Shown in pieces: positions 40,414 to 47,808 of a DNA stretch of 47,808 nucleotides. Location of the stretch: assembly GCA_025354885.1 (NCBI GenBank), contig JANXLY010000362.1, positions 1 to 47,808 on the forward strand. The letters are read 5' to 3'. The DNA is from Acidobacteriota bacterium (GTDB lineage Bacteria; Acidobacteriota; Terriglobia; Bryobacterales; Bryobacteraceae). The position numbers and the translations under genes are program-made. The first letter of the stretch is position 1; every line of letters starts with the position of its first letter. Below the pieces are notes generated by a model, which did no database searches, was not told the origin of the DNA, and worked only from the letters and a program-made list of their open reading frames with translations.

Positions 40414-40861
40414 TCGTGCGAGTGGCGTGATCGACAGACTTCCCAATGAAGTAACCAGCGACTCCACCACCCAGAATTGCGATTCCCCAGGGCCCTTGTG
40501 CTGCTTCTGCACCAGAGGCAAGCGCAGCGATTGCAGCTATGCCGAGGTAGCCGGCGAGCGTGCCAATCACACGGCCGCGCGCTCTCCGCCGACCCGCTTT
40601 GATTTCGAGGATGGAAGCGCGGGGTATCGTTTGGAGGCCTTTCGCCAGCCTGGATCTGTTTGAGGTCTGCTCCACTTTCATTGTGAAAGTAATTGGAGTA
40701 ACTGCTGCCCATGAACCTCCGATGCGGGTACCGTCCGTTAGCTTGACTTGGGTAAATTGACCGGCCAATGCCTCGACTGAATGTTGCCAGTATATCGATA
40801 GCGATTGAGGTTGGGATCGTGCAAGCTGGAGACTTGCGAGCAGGAGCAAGATGATTCGCAT
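40358..40861 (-). CDS. Secreted hypothetical protein with glycine-rich segment (167 aa)
   Basis: A signal peptide (1-16) is followed by a strand-rich region with V-K-L-T-D-G-T-R-I-G-G-S-W (about 39-51), an R-R-R-A-R-G-R basic stretch and a hydrophobic Gly/Ala segment (about 97-138: L-A-G-Y-L-G-I-A-A, then G-G-G-V-A-G-Y-F-I-G) that could be one or two membrane spans. Such Gly-zipper-like segments occur in small outer-membrane-associated proteins. No family is recognised. The 3' end overlaps the nucleoside hydrolase tail. TAGCAT 6 bases before the ATG fits a leaderless start. Confidence 0.6.
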   Translation of the reverse strand: MRIILLLLASLQLARSQPQSLSIYWQHSVEALAGQFTQVKLTDGTRIGGSWAAVTPITFTMKVEQTSNRSRLAKGLQTIPRASILEIKAGRRRARGRVIGTLAGYLGIAAIAALASGAEAAQGPWGIAILGGGVAGYFIGKSVDHATRTIIFLPDAPAAPVAAEDAS

Positions 40862-40867
40862 AGCCCA

Positions 40868-40873
40868 ATGCTA
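40868..40873 (-). promoter_or_regulatory. -10-like element before the small secreted protein
   Basis: TAGCAT on the minus strand (complement of 40868-40873) ends 6 bases before the ATG at 40861. There is no Shine-Dalgarno. The GntR gene upstream ends at 40915, so a separate promoter here is reasonable. Confidence 0.3.
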
Positions 40874-40914
40874 AAGCGCCTGTCCGCCAAGCGGGGGGTT
40901 GCTTGTGACAGTTT

Positions 40915-41802
40915 CTAAACCGTAACAAGCTGCCGGACTTCGGCCAGAGATGCCTCAGAAATGAGGCGGAAAACGGTGGGGCGAAATTGAGCAGGGACTT
41001 CATCTGCTGCGGCGAGATCAGCGGCAATGATGGTGCAGATGGATAGGCCTTGTGTCCAGCCTTCATCCAGGGGGTTGCGGAGCAAAACAGTTTCGGGTCC
41101 GAAGCCCAAAGCCGATAGTAGTGTGGACGCCCAGGCCAATACGGACTTTGACCGGGAAACGATGGTGATGAGTATGAGGAAAGGAGGGCGCTTCTGGCCT
41201 TTGAGGACGTCCTGCATGGACTTTAACTGGATGAGGTGGAGGGGTTTGTTTTGGGTGGCAGCGGAGACTTCGTTAGCGTGGCCCTGCGTGGCGATGACGC
41301 GGGCGCAGAGGGCCAATTCTAGAGGCGCAGCTTCGCAGGAAGCAGATGAAACTGGACAGCCAATGGCCTCGCTCAGCTCTGCGGCAAGAATTTTTGCCAG
41401 CTCGGGGTCGGGGTCGACGACCAGGAGATGTTGCGGTTGTACAGGCTGCGAATGGCGTCGCAGTGAAGCCTCAATGTCACCAATCGAATGACCTAGCTCT
41501 TGCGCTTCGATGATCCAGTTGCGAACCATTTCGTCGATTCCCAGATCCGTATTTGGCTGTTGCGCTTCAACGACAAAGACACCACTGCCGGGTCGCGCCT
41601 GCACCCAGCCTCTCCTGGCGAGGTCGCGATAAATAGCATGGACGGTGTTGCCATGGATTTCGAGTCTGCGGGCCAGATCACGGACGCTGGGCAGCTTTTC
41701 GCCTTCCGCGAGTCTTCGACTCAGGATTCCGAGTAGCAGTTGGGAACTGAGCTGTTCTCGAATCGAGATGGAAGACTCGCGTGAGATCCAGAGGCGAATC
41801 AT
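40915..41802 (-). CDS. GntR-family transcriptional regulator with unassigned C-terminal domain
   Basis: A 295-residue regulator. Residues about 8-75 form the GntR winged helix: I-R-E-Q-L-S-S-Q, then L-P-S-V-R-D-L-A-R-R-L, N-T-V-H-A-I-Y-R-D-L and G-W-V-Q-A-R-P-G-S-G-V-F. The C-terminal ~190 residues are neither an aminotransferase (MocR) nor a typical UTRA or FadR domain. They begin L-L-V-V-D-P-D-P-E-L-A, recalling a receiver- or Rossmann-like strand. It is the last gene of the operon with the aldolase (10-bp gap), suggesting autoregulation of that unit. The ligand is unknown. Confidence 0.85.
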   Translation of the reverse strand: MIRLWISRESSISIREQLSSQLLLGILSRRLAEGEKLPSVRDLARRLEIHGNTVHAIYRDLARRGWVQARPGSGVFVVEAQQPNTDLGIDEMVRNWIIEAQELGHSIGDIEASLRRHSQPVQPQHLLVVDPDPELAKILAAELSEAIGCPVSSASCEAAPLELALCARVIATQGHANEVSAATQNKPLHLIQLKSMQDVLKGQKRPPFLILITIVSRSKSVLAWASTLLSALGFGPETVLLRNPLDEGWTQGLSICTIIAADLAAADEVPAQFRPTVFRLISEASLAEVRQLVTV

Positions 41803-41812
41803 TCTTTCAGGC

Positions 41813-42691
41813 TTAGTGCTTCTCGGAGCCTTCCGTTGGCGCGATGCCCTTCTTCTCGCCGCTCATCGGAGTGCCGCCCATGCTGGCTTTGACTGCCGCT
41901 TTGATGAGGGTTGCTTCAGTGGGTGCCTGGAAGAACGTGTAGCCCTTGCGCGTCGACTGCCATGCTACCGGGCCGGCAACCTTCTTGCCCGCTTTGAGAG
42001 TGGCATCGAATACTTTGGTGACCAGCGCTTCATAGCCCGCATCTCCCTGCTTGAGGCCAGAGAATGAGGCAAGGTCTGTGCTGGCGATGAAGATGACATC
42101 AACGCCTGGGATGGCGGCCATTTCCTCTGCCAGCTTGACACCGGCCGGGGATTCGATCATCGCCACGATCATGATGTTTTCATTGGCGATTTGACGGTAG
42201 TCGTCTCCCCAAATGGCTCTATAGTTGCCACCGCCCTGGCTGCGTTTGCCGACAGGTGGGTATTTGGCGAACTTGATTGCGTTGCGGACTTTCTGCAGGT
42301 CTTCCACCATCGGAATGATGATGCCTGCCGCGCCCATGTCGACTGCCTTCTGGATGTCGCCCTCAGTGGCGTCGGGAACGCGAACGAAGGGCATGGCCGG
42401 AGAGCCCTTGCAAGCGAAAATCATGTTTGCGGCGTCCTGATAAGTGATCGGGCTGTGCTGCATTTCGATCCAGATGTAGTCATATCCAGAGCTGGCCATG
42501 GCACAGTAGGTGGTGATGTTGGGGACTTCCACTGTCCCTCCAACGACCTGCTTGCCGGCGGCGAGCTTGGTCTTGACCGTGTTGAAGATACGGCCGGGTT
42601 TGTCTGGGGGGGCTTCCTGGGCGGACAGAATTGTTGCGCCCAGTAGAGCGAGGCTTAGTGCGAGTTGTTTCATAGAGGTGCTTCTTTTCAT
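41813..42691 (-). CDS. Exported HpcH/HpaI-family aldolase
   Basis: A 292-residue protein of the class II pyruvate-aldolase family (4-hydroxy-2-oxo-heptanedioate aldolase type). Active-site motifs are retained: W-I-E-M-Q-H79-S-P (usual (D/E)-x-E-H-G-P), R104 in F-V-R-V-P, G-I-I-I-P-M-V-E-D, an M-I-E-S-P-A-G-V metal-glutamate region and S-T-D-L-A. The odd feature is a clear Sec signal peptide (KQLALSLALLGATILSAQ), since these aldolases are normally cytoplasmic. The start is 42691 or 42673 (second Met). It sits 6 bp after the DUF1501 gene and 10 bp before the GntR gene. Confidence 0.85.
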   Translation of the reverse strand: MKRSTSMKQLALSLALLGATILSAQEAPPDKPGRIFNTVKTKLAAGKQVVGGTVEVPNITTYCAMASSGYDYIWIEMQHSPITYQDAANMIFACKGSPAMPFVRVPDATEGDIQKAVDMGAAGIIIPMVEDLQKVRNAIKFAKYPPVGKRSQGGGNYRAIWGDDYRQIANENIMIVAMIESPAGVKLAEEMAAIPGVDVIFIASTDLASFSGLKQGDAGYEALVTKVFDATLKAGKKVAGPVAWQSTRKGYTFFQAPTEATLIKAAVKASMGGTPMSGEKKGIAPTEGSEKH

Positions 42692-42697
42692 TGGAAT

Positions 42698-44065
42698 TTA
42701 GATTTGGGGAATGATCTCCCCATAGACATCTGTGAGGCGCATGTCTCGACCATTGAAGCGGTAAGTAAGCTTGGTGTGATCGAGACCGAGAAGATTGAGA
42801 ATTGTGGCGTGCAAGTCGTGGATTGAGATGGGCTGTTCTTCGGCCTTGTAGCCGAATTCATCGGTGGTGCCGATGACCTGGCCACCTTTGATTTTTGCAC
42901 CGGTCATCCACATACTCATGGCACCTGGATTGTGGTCGCGACCCAGACCGCGCTGCGAGATGGGCATGCGACCGAATTCACCCTGCCAGGTGACCAATGT
43001 CGAATCGAGGAGGCCTCTGGCCTTGAGGTCCGTCAATAGAGCGCTGATGGGCTGGTCCACTTCGGCGGCGTGCTTGGTGTGGTTGGTCTTGACGTCGTCG
43101 TGGGCATCCCAGGTATCTGTATTCTGATTGCCGAGGCCGCCGTGATAGAGCTGCACCATTCGGACGCCGCGCTCAATGAGACGGCGGGCCATGATGCACT
43201 GTCGGGCGAAGGGTTCTGTCACAGGGTTGTCGAGGCCGTAGAGCTTTTTTGTAGCTTCGCTTTCAAGTGCGATGTCAACAGCTTCTGGTGCGACTCCCTG
43301 CATGCGGTAGGCGAGTTCGTAAGATTCAATGCGGGCGGTGAGTTCTGAATTGCCTGGGTGGGCTGCTGCATCGAGGTCATTCAATTGGTGAAGGAGGTCG
43401 AGACGCGCGCGCTGCTGCGAGGCGTCGATCGAAGCTGGCGGATTGAGGTCGATGATGGGCGTGCCGCTGGCGCGGAATACAGTGCCCTGGTAGGTGGCGG
43501 GCATGAAGCCGGCACTCCAGTTGGCTGGCCCTCCGAATGGCGCACCGTGGGCATCGTAGAGCACGACGAAGGCGGGCAGGTTTTTCGTTTCCGCACCGAG
43601 TCCATAACTGATCCAGGACCCGATGCTGGGAAAGCCCATGCGGATCATGCCGGTGGAGATCGCAAAGTGGGCCTGCACATGATCGTTGGATTTCGAATAG
43701 ACAGAGCGGAGGAGGGCGATGTCGTCGGCGTGCGATGCGATGCGGGGAAAGAGTTCTGAGACTTCCATACCGCACTGCCCGTATTTTTTGAAAGTGAAGG
43801 GAGAGGGCATGAGCGGCCCAGGGTGGCCTTGCCGAACGACAACCTCGCCTTTGCCCGTGAGAGGCTGGCCTGCGTATTTGGAGAGTGCGGGTTTGGGGTC
43901 GAAACTATCAACGTGACTTACGCCGCCGCTCATGAAAAGCGAAATCACGCTCTTGGCGCGCGGGTTGGGTTGAGCGCCTTCTGCAAGGAGCGAAGTGAGC
44001 GCAAGGCCGCTATAGCCGCCGAGGGCTTCGAAGAGAAGTTTTCTGCGTGAGCGGTTGGTTTGCAT
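42698..44065 (-). CDS. DUF1501 family exported protein
   Basis: A 455-residue protein with a twin-arginine-like N-terminus (SRRKLLFEALGGYSG). The sulfatase-like fold of the family is indicated by S-L-F-M-S-G-G-V-S-H-V-D-S-F-D-P-K-P (about 41-58), then D-D-I-A-L-L-R-S-V, then H-G-G-L-G-N-Q-N-T-D-T-W-D-x-H and the end motif D-L-H-A-T-I-L-N-L-L-G-L-D-H. Its partner PSD1 protein ends at the base where it starts (TGATG overlap). The pair is widespread in Planctomycetes and Acidobacteria. Its substrate is generally unknown, though carbohydrate breakdown is often proposed. Confidence 0.92.
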   Translation of the reverse strand: MQTNRSRRKLLFEALGGYSGLALTSLLAEGAQPNPRAKSVISLFMSGGVSHVDSFDPKPALSKYAGQPLTGKGEVVVRQGHPGPLMPSPFTFKKYGQCGMEVSELFPRIASHADDIALLRSVYSKSNDHVQAHFAISTGMIRMGFPSIGSWISYGLGAETKNLPAFVVLYDAHGAPFGGPANWSAGFMPATYQGTVFRASGTPIIDLNPPASIDASQQRARLDLLHQLNDLDAAAHPGNSELTARIESYELAYRMQGVAPEAVDIALESEATKKLYGLDNPVTEPFARQCIMARRLIERGVRMVQLYHGGLGNQNTDTWDAHDDVKTNHTKHAAEVDQPISALLTDLKARGLLDSTLVTWQGEFGRMPISQRGLGRDHNPGAMSMWMTGAKIKGGQVIGTTDEFGYKAEEQPISIHDLHATILNLLGLDHTKLTYRFNGRDMRLTDVYGEIIPQI

Positions 44066-46629
44066 CAGTTTATGTACAGAAACTCGTTGAGATTCAGCAG
44101 GACGTGGGTGAAGGCTTCGAGCGGTTGACTGCTCAAAAAGTCTTGGGCTAGTTGTTGTTCCTTCGGACTTGGCTGACGGGCCAGGGTTCGCTCATAGGCG
44201 AGCTTGATTTGAGCTCTGCGATTGCCGGGCAGAGCCTCTTCGAGATAGCGCGCGAAGAGAGTGGACTGTTTGAGTACGAAGTCGTTATTGAGCAGCGTCA
44301 GAGCCTGCGTGGGAACGGTGGAGACGTTGCGTGCGCCACAGGAAATGTTCTGATCCGGCAGGTCGAAGACTTCAAACATGGGGAAGGGAAGACCACGCTT
44401 ACGATAGACGTAGACACTGCGGCGCCAGACTGCGGGGCCGTCCTGATCCTGGTTCCAGATGCCGTGGGTCATGGCGCGAAGGGCGTCGGGCTGGAGAACA
44501 GGGAAGACGGCAGGGCCGCCAATCGTTGTGTTGAGAGTACCAGCAGAAGCGAGGATGGAATCGCGGACGATTTCTGCGTCGAGACGATGGATCGGAAATC
44601 GCCAGAGCGAAGTGTTACGCGGGTCTGCTGTGTTGCTCGCTGGATTGTCGAAATGCGAATCCATCTGGTAGGTGGCAGAACTCATGATGAGGCGGTGCAT
44701 TTGCTTGATGCTCCAGCCTTGACGGATGAATTCGGTGGAGAGCCAATCGAGGAGTTGGGGGTTGCTGGGGACTTCGCCCATTACGCCGAAATTGTCAATC
44801 GTGCGCACAATGCCGGTGCCGAAGTGATGGTGCCAGATGCGGTTGATCATGACACGTGCCGTTACAGGGTTTTCGGGTGAACCGAGCCACTGTGCGAGTG
44901 CGAGACGACGGCCGGAAGTTTTTCCGTCGGCAGGCGGAATGGCCGTAGGAATCTCTCCGTTGAGGAGCACAGCAGGGAAGCCGGGTTGCATCTGAGAGCC
45001 GTGGCTATTGACGTCGCCGCGAATGAGGAAGTAGGATGCGGGGGCCTGGTAAGGCTCGGGGCCCTGGTGGAGAAAGCTCCCGGTGATGCCTAGCTGCTGG
45101 ATGCCTTTACCCGGGGCTGGTTCGTCACCGGGGCCGTCGGGAGTGAATCGGTAGTCGCCGTCGGTGATGCCCATCGCGAGAGGAAGGGGCGCGGGGCGTT
45201 GCTTGTCGAGAGTGGCGATTTGCGCGAGCAGTGTCTGCTTCAGGGTGCGGTCCGCTTTGCTTGCGATGCGATCGATCTCAGCGCCAGAGACGCCAGTGTT
45301 GCGGATGACCTGATTGGCGAGCAACACCTGGCCGGGCGTTCTGTCGGCCTCTGGAGTGCGGATGGCGGCTTGGACGTTTTCAGGGAAGCGCTGGTATTTT
45401 GCAGGCAGGAGTTGATCGCGATAGGGTTGCTCAATCGCACGGATTTGCGCACGGAGCGGCTTGATCTTCTCATCAAAGACTTCATTTTTCGTTTTGTGTT
45501 CGAGAGCCTCTGCTGCGGGGACAAGCGGGTGGTCCACCTCGACATAGCCATAGAGAGAAGCCTGGAGACGGTAGTAATCCTTTTGCGCGATCGGATCGAA
45601 TTTGTGGTTGTGACAGCGGGCGCATTGAATGGTAAGACCCATGACGCCGCGGCCGAGTGTGGCGATCATGTCGTCGAGATATTCGTAGCGGAATTCGGGA
45701 TTGTCTTTCTCGCGGAAACCGACCTTGGCGTGGTTGCGAAGAAAGCCGGTAGCGGTGAGAGTTTCGGGGCTGGGGGTGGGAACTTCGTCGCCGGCCAGCT
45801 GCTCGAGGAGAAAACGGTCGTAGGGCTTGTCGGCATTAAAGGCTGCGATCACGTAGTCGCGGTAGCGCCAGGCGTTGGGACGATCAAAGTCATGCTCGTA
45901 GCCGTTGGAATCGGCGTAGCGGGCGAGGTCGAGCCAGTGACGTCCCCAGCGTTCACCATAGTGAGGGGAACTGAGGAGTTTGTCGATGAGCCTGGTCCAG
46001 GCGCTGGGGGAATTGTCGTTCACGAACTCGGCAATTTGCGTAGGCGTGGGAGGGAGTCCGAGGAGGTCGAGATAAGCGCGGCGGACCAGCGTGTTGCGGT
46101 TTGCCCGTGGGGCAGAGGGGATCTTGCCACGACGATTTTCTACGAGGAAGTCGATCGGGTTTGTGTTCGCCGGAATCTCGGGACGGACAGGTTTACGAAA
46201 TGCCCACCAGTCGCGCGCGCTCGCCGGAAGCGGCATGTCTTCAAGGGCTGAACGCTGGGCTGTCTCGTCTGTTAGGAGTTGAGTAGTGCCCCATTTTGCG
46301 CCTGCGGCGATCCAGGTTCGGATCGAATCCATTTCGGCGGCGCTGAGTTTGCCGTCGAGCGGCATGGAAGGTTTTTCGCTGCCCGTGAGCATGCGATAGA
46401 GACGGCTTTGTTCGGGATTGCCGGGTACGATTACTGCACCGTGTTCCCCGCCAGCTAGAGTGCTCTCGCGAGTCTGTAGATTCAGCTTGGCGAGTTGGAC
46501 GGAAGTGCCGTGGCACTTCCAGCAACGGGTACGAAGCAGTGGTTCGATTTCCTTTTCGAATAGCTGATCGGCACCCTGCAATAAAGCGGAGCTGAGACAG
46601 AGCAGGGCGATAATCGCATGGAAATACAT
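44065..46629 (-). CDS. PSD1 and planctomycete cytochrome c domain protein (DUF1549/DUF1553)
   Basis: An 854-residue exported protein. A signal peptide (1-19) precedes a cytochrome-like domain with heme motif C36-W-K-C39-H40 and an M-P-L-D-G segment near 93 that may supply the methionine ligand. The DUF1549 region (about 155-370) contains Y-G-E-R-W-G-R-H-W-L-D-L-A-R-Y-A-D-S-N-G-Y and C-A-R-C-H-N-H-K-F-D-P, a second CxxCH. The DUF1553 region (about 575-830) contains R-V-M-I-N-R-I-W-H-H-H-F-G. This modular type is abundant in Planctomycetes. It is the first gene of the four-gene operon running to the GntR gene. Confidence 0.93.
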   Translation of the reverse strand: MYFHAIIALLCLSSALLQGADQLFEKEIEPLLRTRCWKCHGTSVQLAKLNLQTRESTLAGGEHGAVIVPGNPEQSRLYRMLTGSEKPSMPLDGKLSAAEMDSIRTWIAAGAKWGTTQLLTDETAQRSALEDMPLPASARDWWAFRKPVRPEIPANTNPIDFLVENRRGKIPSAPRANRNTLVRRAYLDLLGLPPTPTQIAEFVNDNSPSAWTRLIDKLLSSPHYGERWGRHWLDLARYADSNGYEHDFDRPNAWRYRDYVIAAFNADKPYDRFLLEQLAGDEVPTPSPETLTATGFLRNHAKVGFREKDNPEFRYEYLDDMIATLGRGVMGLTIQCARCHNHKFDPIAQKDYYRLQASLYGYVEVDHPLVPAAEALEHKTKNEVFDEKIKPLRAQIRAIEQPYRDQLLPAKYQRFPENVQAAIRTPEADRTPGQVLLANQVIRNTGVSGAEIDRIASKADRTLKQTLLAQIATLDKQRPAPLPLAMGITDGDYRFTPDGPGDEPAPGKGIQQLGITGSFLHQGPEPYQAPASYFLIRGDVNSHGSQMQPGFPAVLLNGEIPTAIPPADGKTSGRRLALAQWLGSPENPVTARVMINRIWHHHFGTGIVRTIDNFGVMGEVPSNPQLLDWLSTEFIRQGWSIKQMHRLIMSSATYQMDSHFDNPASNTADPRNTSLWRFPIHRLDAEIVRDSILASAGTLNTTIGGPAVFPVLQPDALRAMTHGIWNQDQDGPAVWRRSVYVYRKRGLPFPMFEVFDLPDQNISCGARNVSTVPTQALTLLNNDFVLKQSTLFARYLEEALPGNRRAQIKLAYERTLARQPSPKEQQLAQDFLSSQPLEAFTHVLLNLNEFLYIN

Positions 46630-46641
46630 GGAACATGCGGA

Positions 46642-46647
46642 ATCATA
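46642..46647 (-). promoter_or_regulatory. Extended -10-like element before the PSD1 operon
   Basis: On the minus strand TGATATGAT (TG-n-TATGAT, hexamer complement of 46642-46647) lies 12 bases before the ATG at 46629. Transcription starting about 7 bases later would leave a leader of only a few bases. The 129 bp between 46630 and 46758 hold nothing else I can support. Confidence 0.4.
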
Positions 46648-46758
46648 TCATGCAGTCAGGGCGCATATTTGCTCATACTTGGTGCCTGCTTGTGGTTCTG
46701 ATTGCAGAAAGGATTTTGTTGCTTAGAGCCTTTCGCTCGCGGCCCCATATTTTCGGCA

Positions 46759-47259
46759 TTAGGACAACCTCTCGTTGTGGTCGGCTGATCCGTCAATTTC
46801 GCCGAGCTGCAACAAATATTCGGATCGGAGGCGCTCACCAATCCAGAAGCCTGCGTGCTCGATCATTTCGTCCAAAACAGGAGCACACATCGGGATGAAT
46901 CCACGTGTCTTCGCTTCGGCGAGAATTCCTAAAAGACCAGTTACATGTAAACCCCAGCGAATGGCGATCCGACGCCCCAACCTTTCGTCGATCAGAAGCA
47001 GCGCGGCATTCAATTCTTTAGCCAGTACAATTGCTTCGGATTCGCCGGCATCGAGTTCTGCCCGCAACTCTTGCACTGCGGCTTGATCCTGGGGCGGCCT
47101 CACCAGTATCCAATCTGCCGTGAGCAGAATGCCATTCTGGTTCAGTTCCGAGGATACGGAAGAAGGAATCACAATCTGCTGTTACAAATCCTTCAGCAGT
47201 TCCAATCGCTGAACTGCATAAAGGTTGAGAATTGAAGAAGTATCCGATACAACGATCAA
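46759..47259 (-). pseudogene. DUF3368 PIN-like toxin interrupted by one in-frame stop
   Basis: Read from TTG 47259, which overlaps the end of the antitoxin gene, the frame gives LIVVSDTSSILNLYAVQRLELLKDL, then TAA at 47184-47182, and goes on without frameshift as QQIVIPSSVSSEL to the stop at 46759. (Key residues: D6 in V-S-D-T-S, E in E-A-I-V-L-A, D in L-L-I-D-E-R-L-G-R.) The family normally has L-Y-G-x-x-x-I-P at the interrupted place, so the stop most likely replaces a tyrosine codon (TAC or TAT). All PIN-type acidic residues remain, which suggests a recent mutation. A restart at GTG 47172 would lack the first aspartate. Total length 166 codons is normal. Confidence 0.8.
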
Positions 47260-47501
47260 GGCCAAACCAGATCCGCAACACGGCGAAGATCCTGCTGCAT
47301 TTCTTCCGCCCCGTAATGGATTGGAATCTGTCTGCTTGCAAGTAGCCGCTGAAAGTCCAATTGCGGAAGGCTGCACAACCGGGCCGCCTGGCCCAGACTA
47401 AGCCGATCACTCTGGAATAACGTCAAGGCGAGTTCCCGCACTAATTCGGTTTCAGTTAGTTTGGTCGATTCGAGGAGGTCGTCTGGTAGAGTTATCGTCA
47501 T
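47256..47501 (-). CDS. UPF0175-family antitoxin
   Basis: An 81-residue protein with the family pattern: M-T-I-T-L-P-D-D-L-L opening, E-L-V-R-E-L-A-L-T-L-F-Q, L-S-L-G-Q-A-A-R-L helix-turn-helix-like segment, F-Q-R-L-L-A-S-R-Q-I-P-I-H-Y and an acidic end (E-E-M-Q-Q-D-L). It is the usual partner of DUF3368 toxins and overlaps the toxin start by 4 bases (TTGA). The frame is open further upstream but the start at 47501 matches the family. It appears intact although the toxin is interrupted. Confidence 0.85.
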   Translation of the reverse strand: MTITLPDDLLESTKLTETELVRELALTLFQSDRLSLGQAARLCSLPQLDFQRLLASRQIPIHYGAEEMQQDLRRVADLVWP

Positions 47502-47679
47502 AATTTCTACTTGATCGCATTCTAGCGCTTTAAAGTGTGTCACGTTTTTTCGCTCAGGCGCGCGAACAAGGCATTGGGCTTTGTAACGATGGATCTGATG
47601 ATCCAACAGTAGGATGTTCAAACTTTTTGGTAGTGCTGAGACAACTCTTGCGCTTTCCGGATTCCAGAAGCAATCGATC

Positions 47680-47808
47680 TTAAAGCAAATCTGACAGGAA
47701 GTTGACCAACCCCTCATCCCAGATCATATAGATCACGAAGGCGAGAAGGACTGCGCCGACGATCCAGGTTGATTGGTTCGACGCCTTCTTGCGTTTCTTC
47801 AAAGCGGA
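47680..47808 (-). CDS. C-terminal part of a one-span membrane protein (cut by window edge)
   Basis: The minus-strand frame from the right edge gives 42 codons ending at TAA 47682-47680. A basic stretch (LKKRKKASNQS) is followed by a hydrophobic span WIVGAVLLAFVIYMIW and a short tail with acidic residues. Positive-inside charge places the basic part in the cytoplasm. The rest lies outside the window and no family can be named. The 178 bp between this stop and the antitoxin start show no other supportable feature. Confidence 0.55.
   Translation of the reverse strand, partial: SALKKRKKASNQSTWIVGAVLLAFVIYMIWDEGLVNFLSDLL

Noticed and set aside
1..47808. CRISPR arrays, tRNA or rRNA genes, DnaA-box cluster
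   Set aside because: No regularly spaced repeats, no cloverleaf-like sequence with the T-loop GTTCRA core, and no cluster of TTATCCACA-like sites were noticed by eye; a covariance-model scan would be decisive.

Overview
The window reads as a chromosomal segment of a soil-type Acidobacteriota, most likely of the Solibacter/Bryobacter group (Bryobacterales). Four things point there. A large secreted protein at 19742-22636 ends in what I recognise as the Solibacter C-terminal domain (TIGR03437). There is an Oar-like TonB-dependent receptor with an N-terminal carboxypeptidase-regulatory-like domain (23435-26878). There is a PSD1 / DUF1501 pair of the Planctomycetes-Acidobacteria type (42698-46629). 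Exported enzymes with Sec or twin-arginine signals are unusually frequent. No rRNA, tRNA or CRISPR was seen.

Layout. (1) 1-850 is a scar region: the 5' end of an IS256-family transposase with its terminal repeat, abutting the C-terminal stub of a PemK/MazF-like toxin, then a truncated Uma2 nuclease-like gene. (2) 1034-13865 is mostly housekeeping: a hypothetical protein, a DUF1385-prfA-prmC operon, dinB, convergent fabD, a lone RND efflux permease, and a tightly overlapping run of a zinc-ribbon peptide, thiE and two APC-family amino-acid permeases. (3) 13862-18802 holds a small ABM-domain protein, a transmembrane Ser/Thr kinase fused to ankyrin repeats and translationally coupled to an AhpD/CMD-like protein, and a cytochrome/PQQ-type dehydrogenase. 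(4) 18841-26878 holds an AIM24-family protein, the 964-residue nidogen/HEAGH/TIGR03437 protein, a secreted CxxCH protein, a strong bidirectional terminator and the TonB-dependent receptor. (5) 27073-33674 holds a Tat-exported amidohydrolase, a minus-strand operon sixA / SUFU-domain / divergent 2-hydroxyacid dehydrogenase, and a plus-strand operon O-antigen ligase-like / DUF3445 / exported M20 peptidase. (6) 33683-38382 is a sulfatase / SGNH hydrolase pair divergent from two Tat-signal Gfo/Idh/MocA oxidoreductases; its strand composition differs from both flanks. (7) 38495-40861 holds an MTR-kinase-like phosphotransferase overlapping an exported nucleoside hydrolase, and a small secreted protein. 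(8) 40915-46629 is a four-gene minus-strand operon PSD1 / DUF1501 / exported HpcH-HpaI aldolase / GntR regulator. (9) 46759-47808 is a UPF0175 / DUF3368 toxin-antitoxin pair whose toxin carries one in-frame stop codon, and the C-terminus of a one-TM protein cut by the window edge.

Genes that appear to work together: prfA with prmC (PrmC methylates the GGQ glutamine of release factors); kinase-ankyrin with the AhpD-like protein; sulfatase, SGNH hydrolase and exported oxidoreductases in extracytoplasmic carbohydrate turnover; nucleoside hydrolase with a sugar kinase in nucleoside salvage; and the PSD1 / DUF1501 / exported aldolase / GntR unit. The last is the best candidate for an undescribed system, followed by the kinase-ankyrin unit. 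Two further patterns cut across genes: a change of the plus strand from C-rich (first ~12 kb) to G-rich (from ~19 kb) irrespective of gene direction, and start codons lacking a Shine-Dalgarno sequence but preceded by a -10-like hexamer 6-9 nt upstream, suggesting leaderless mRNAs.
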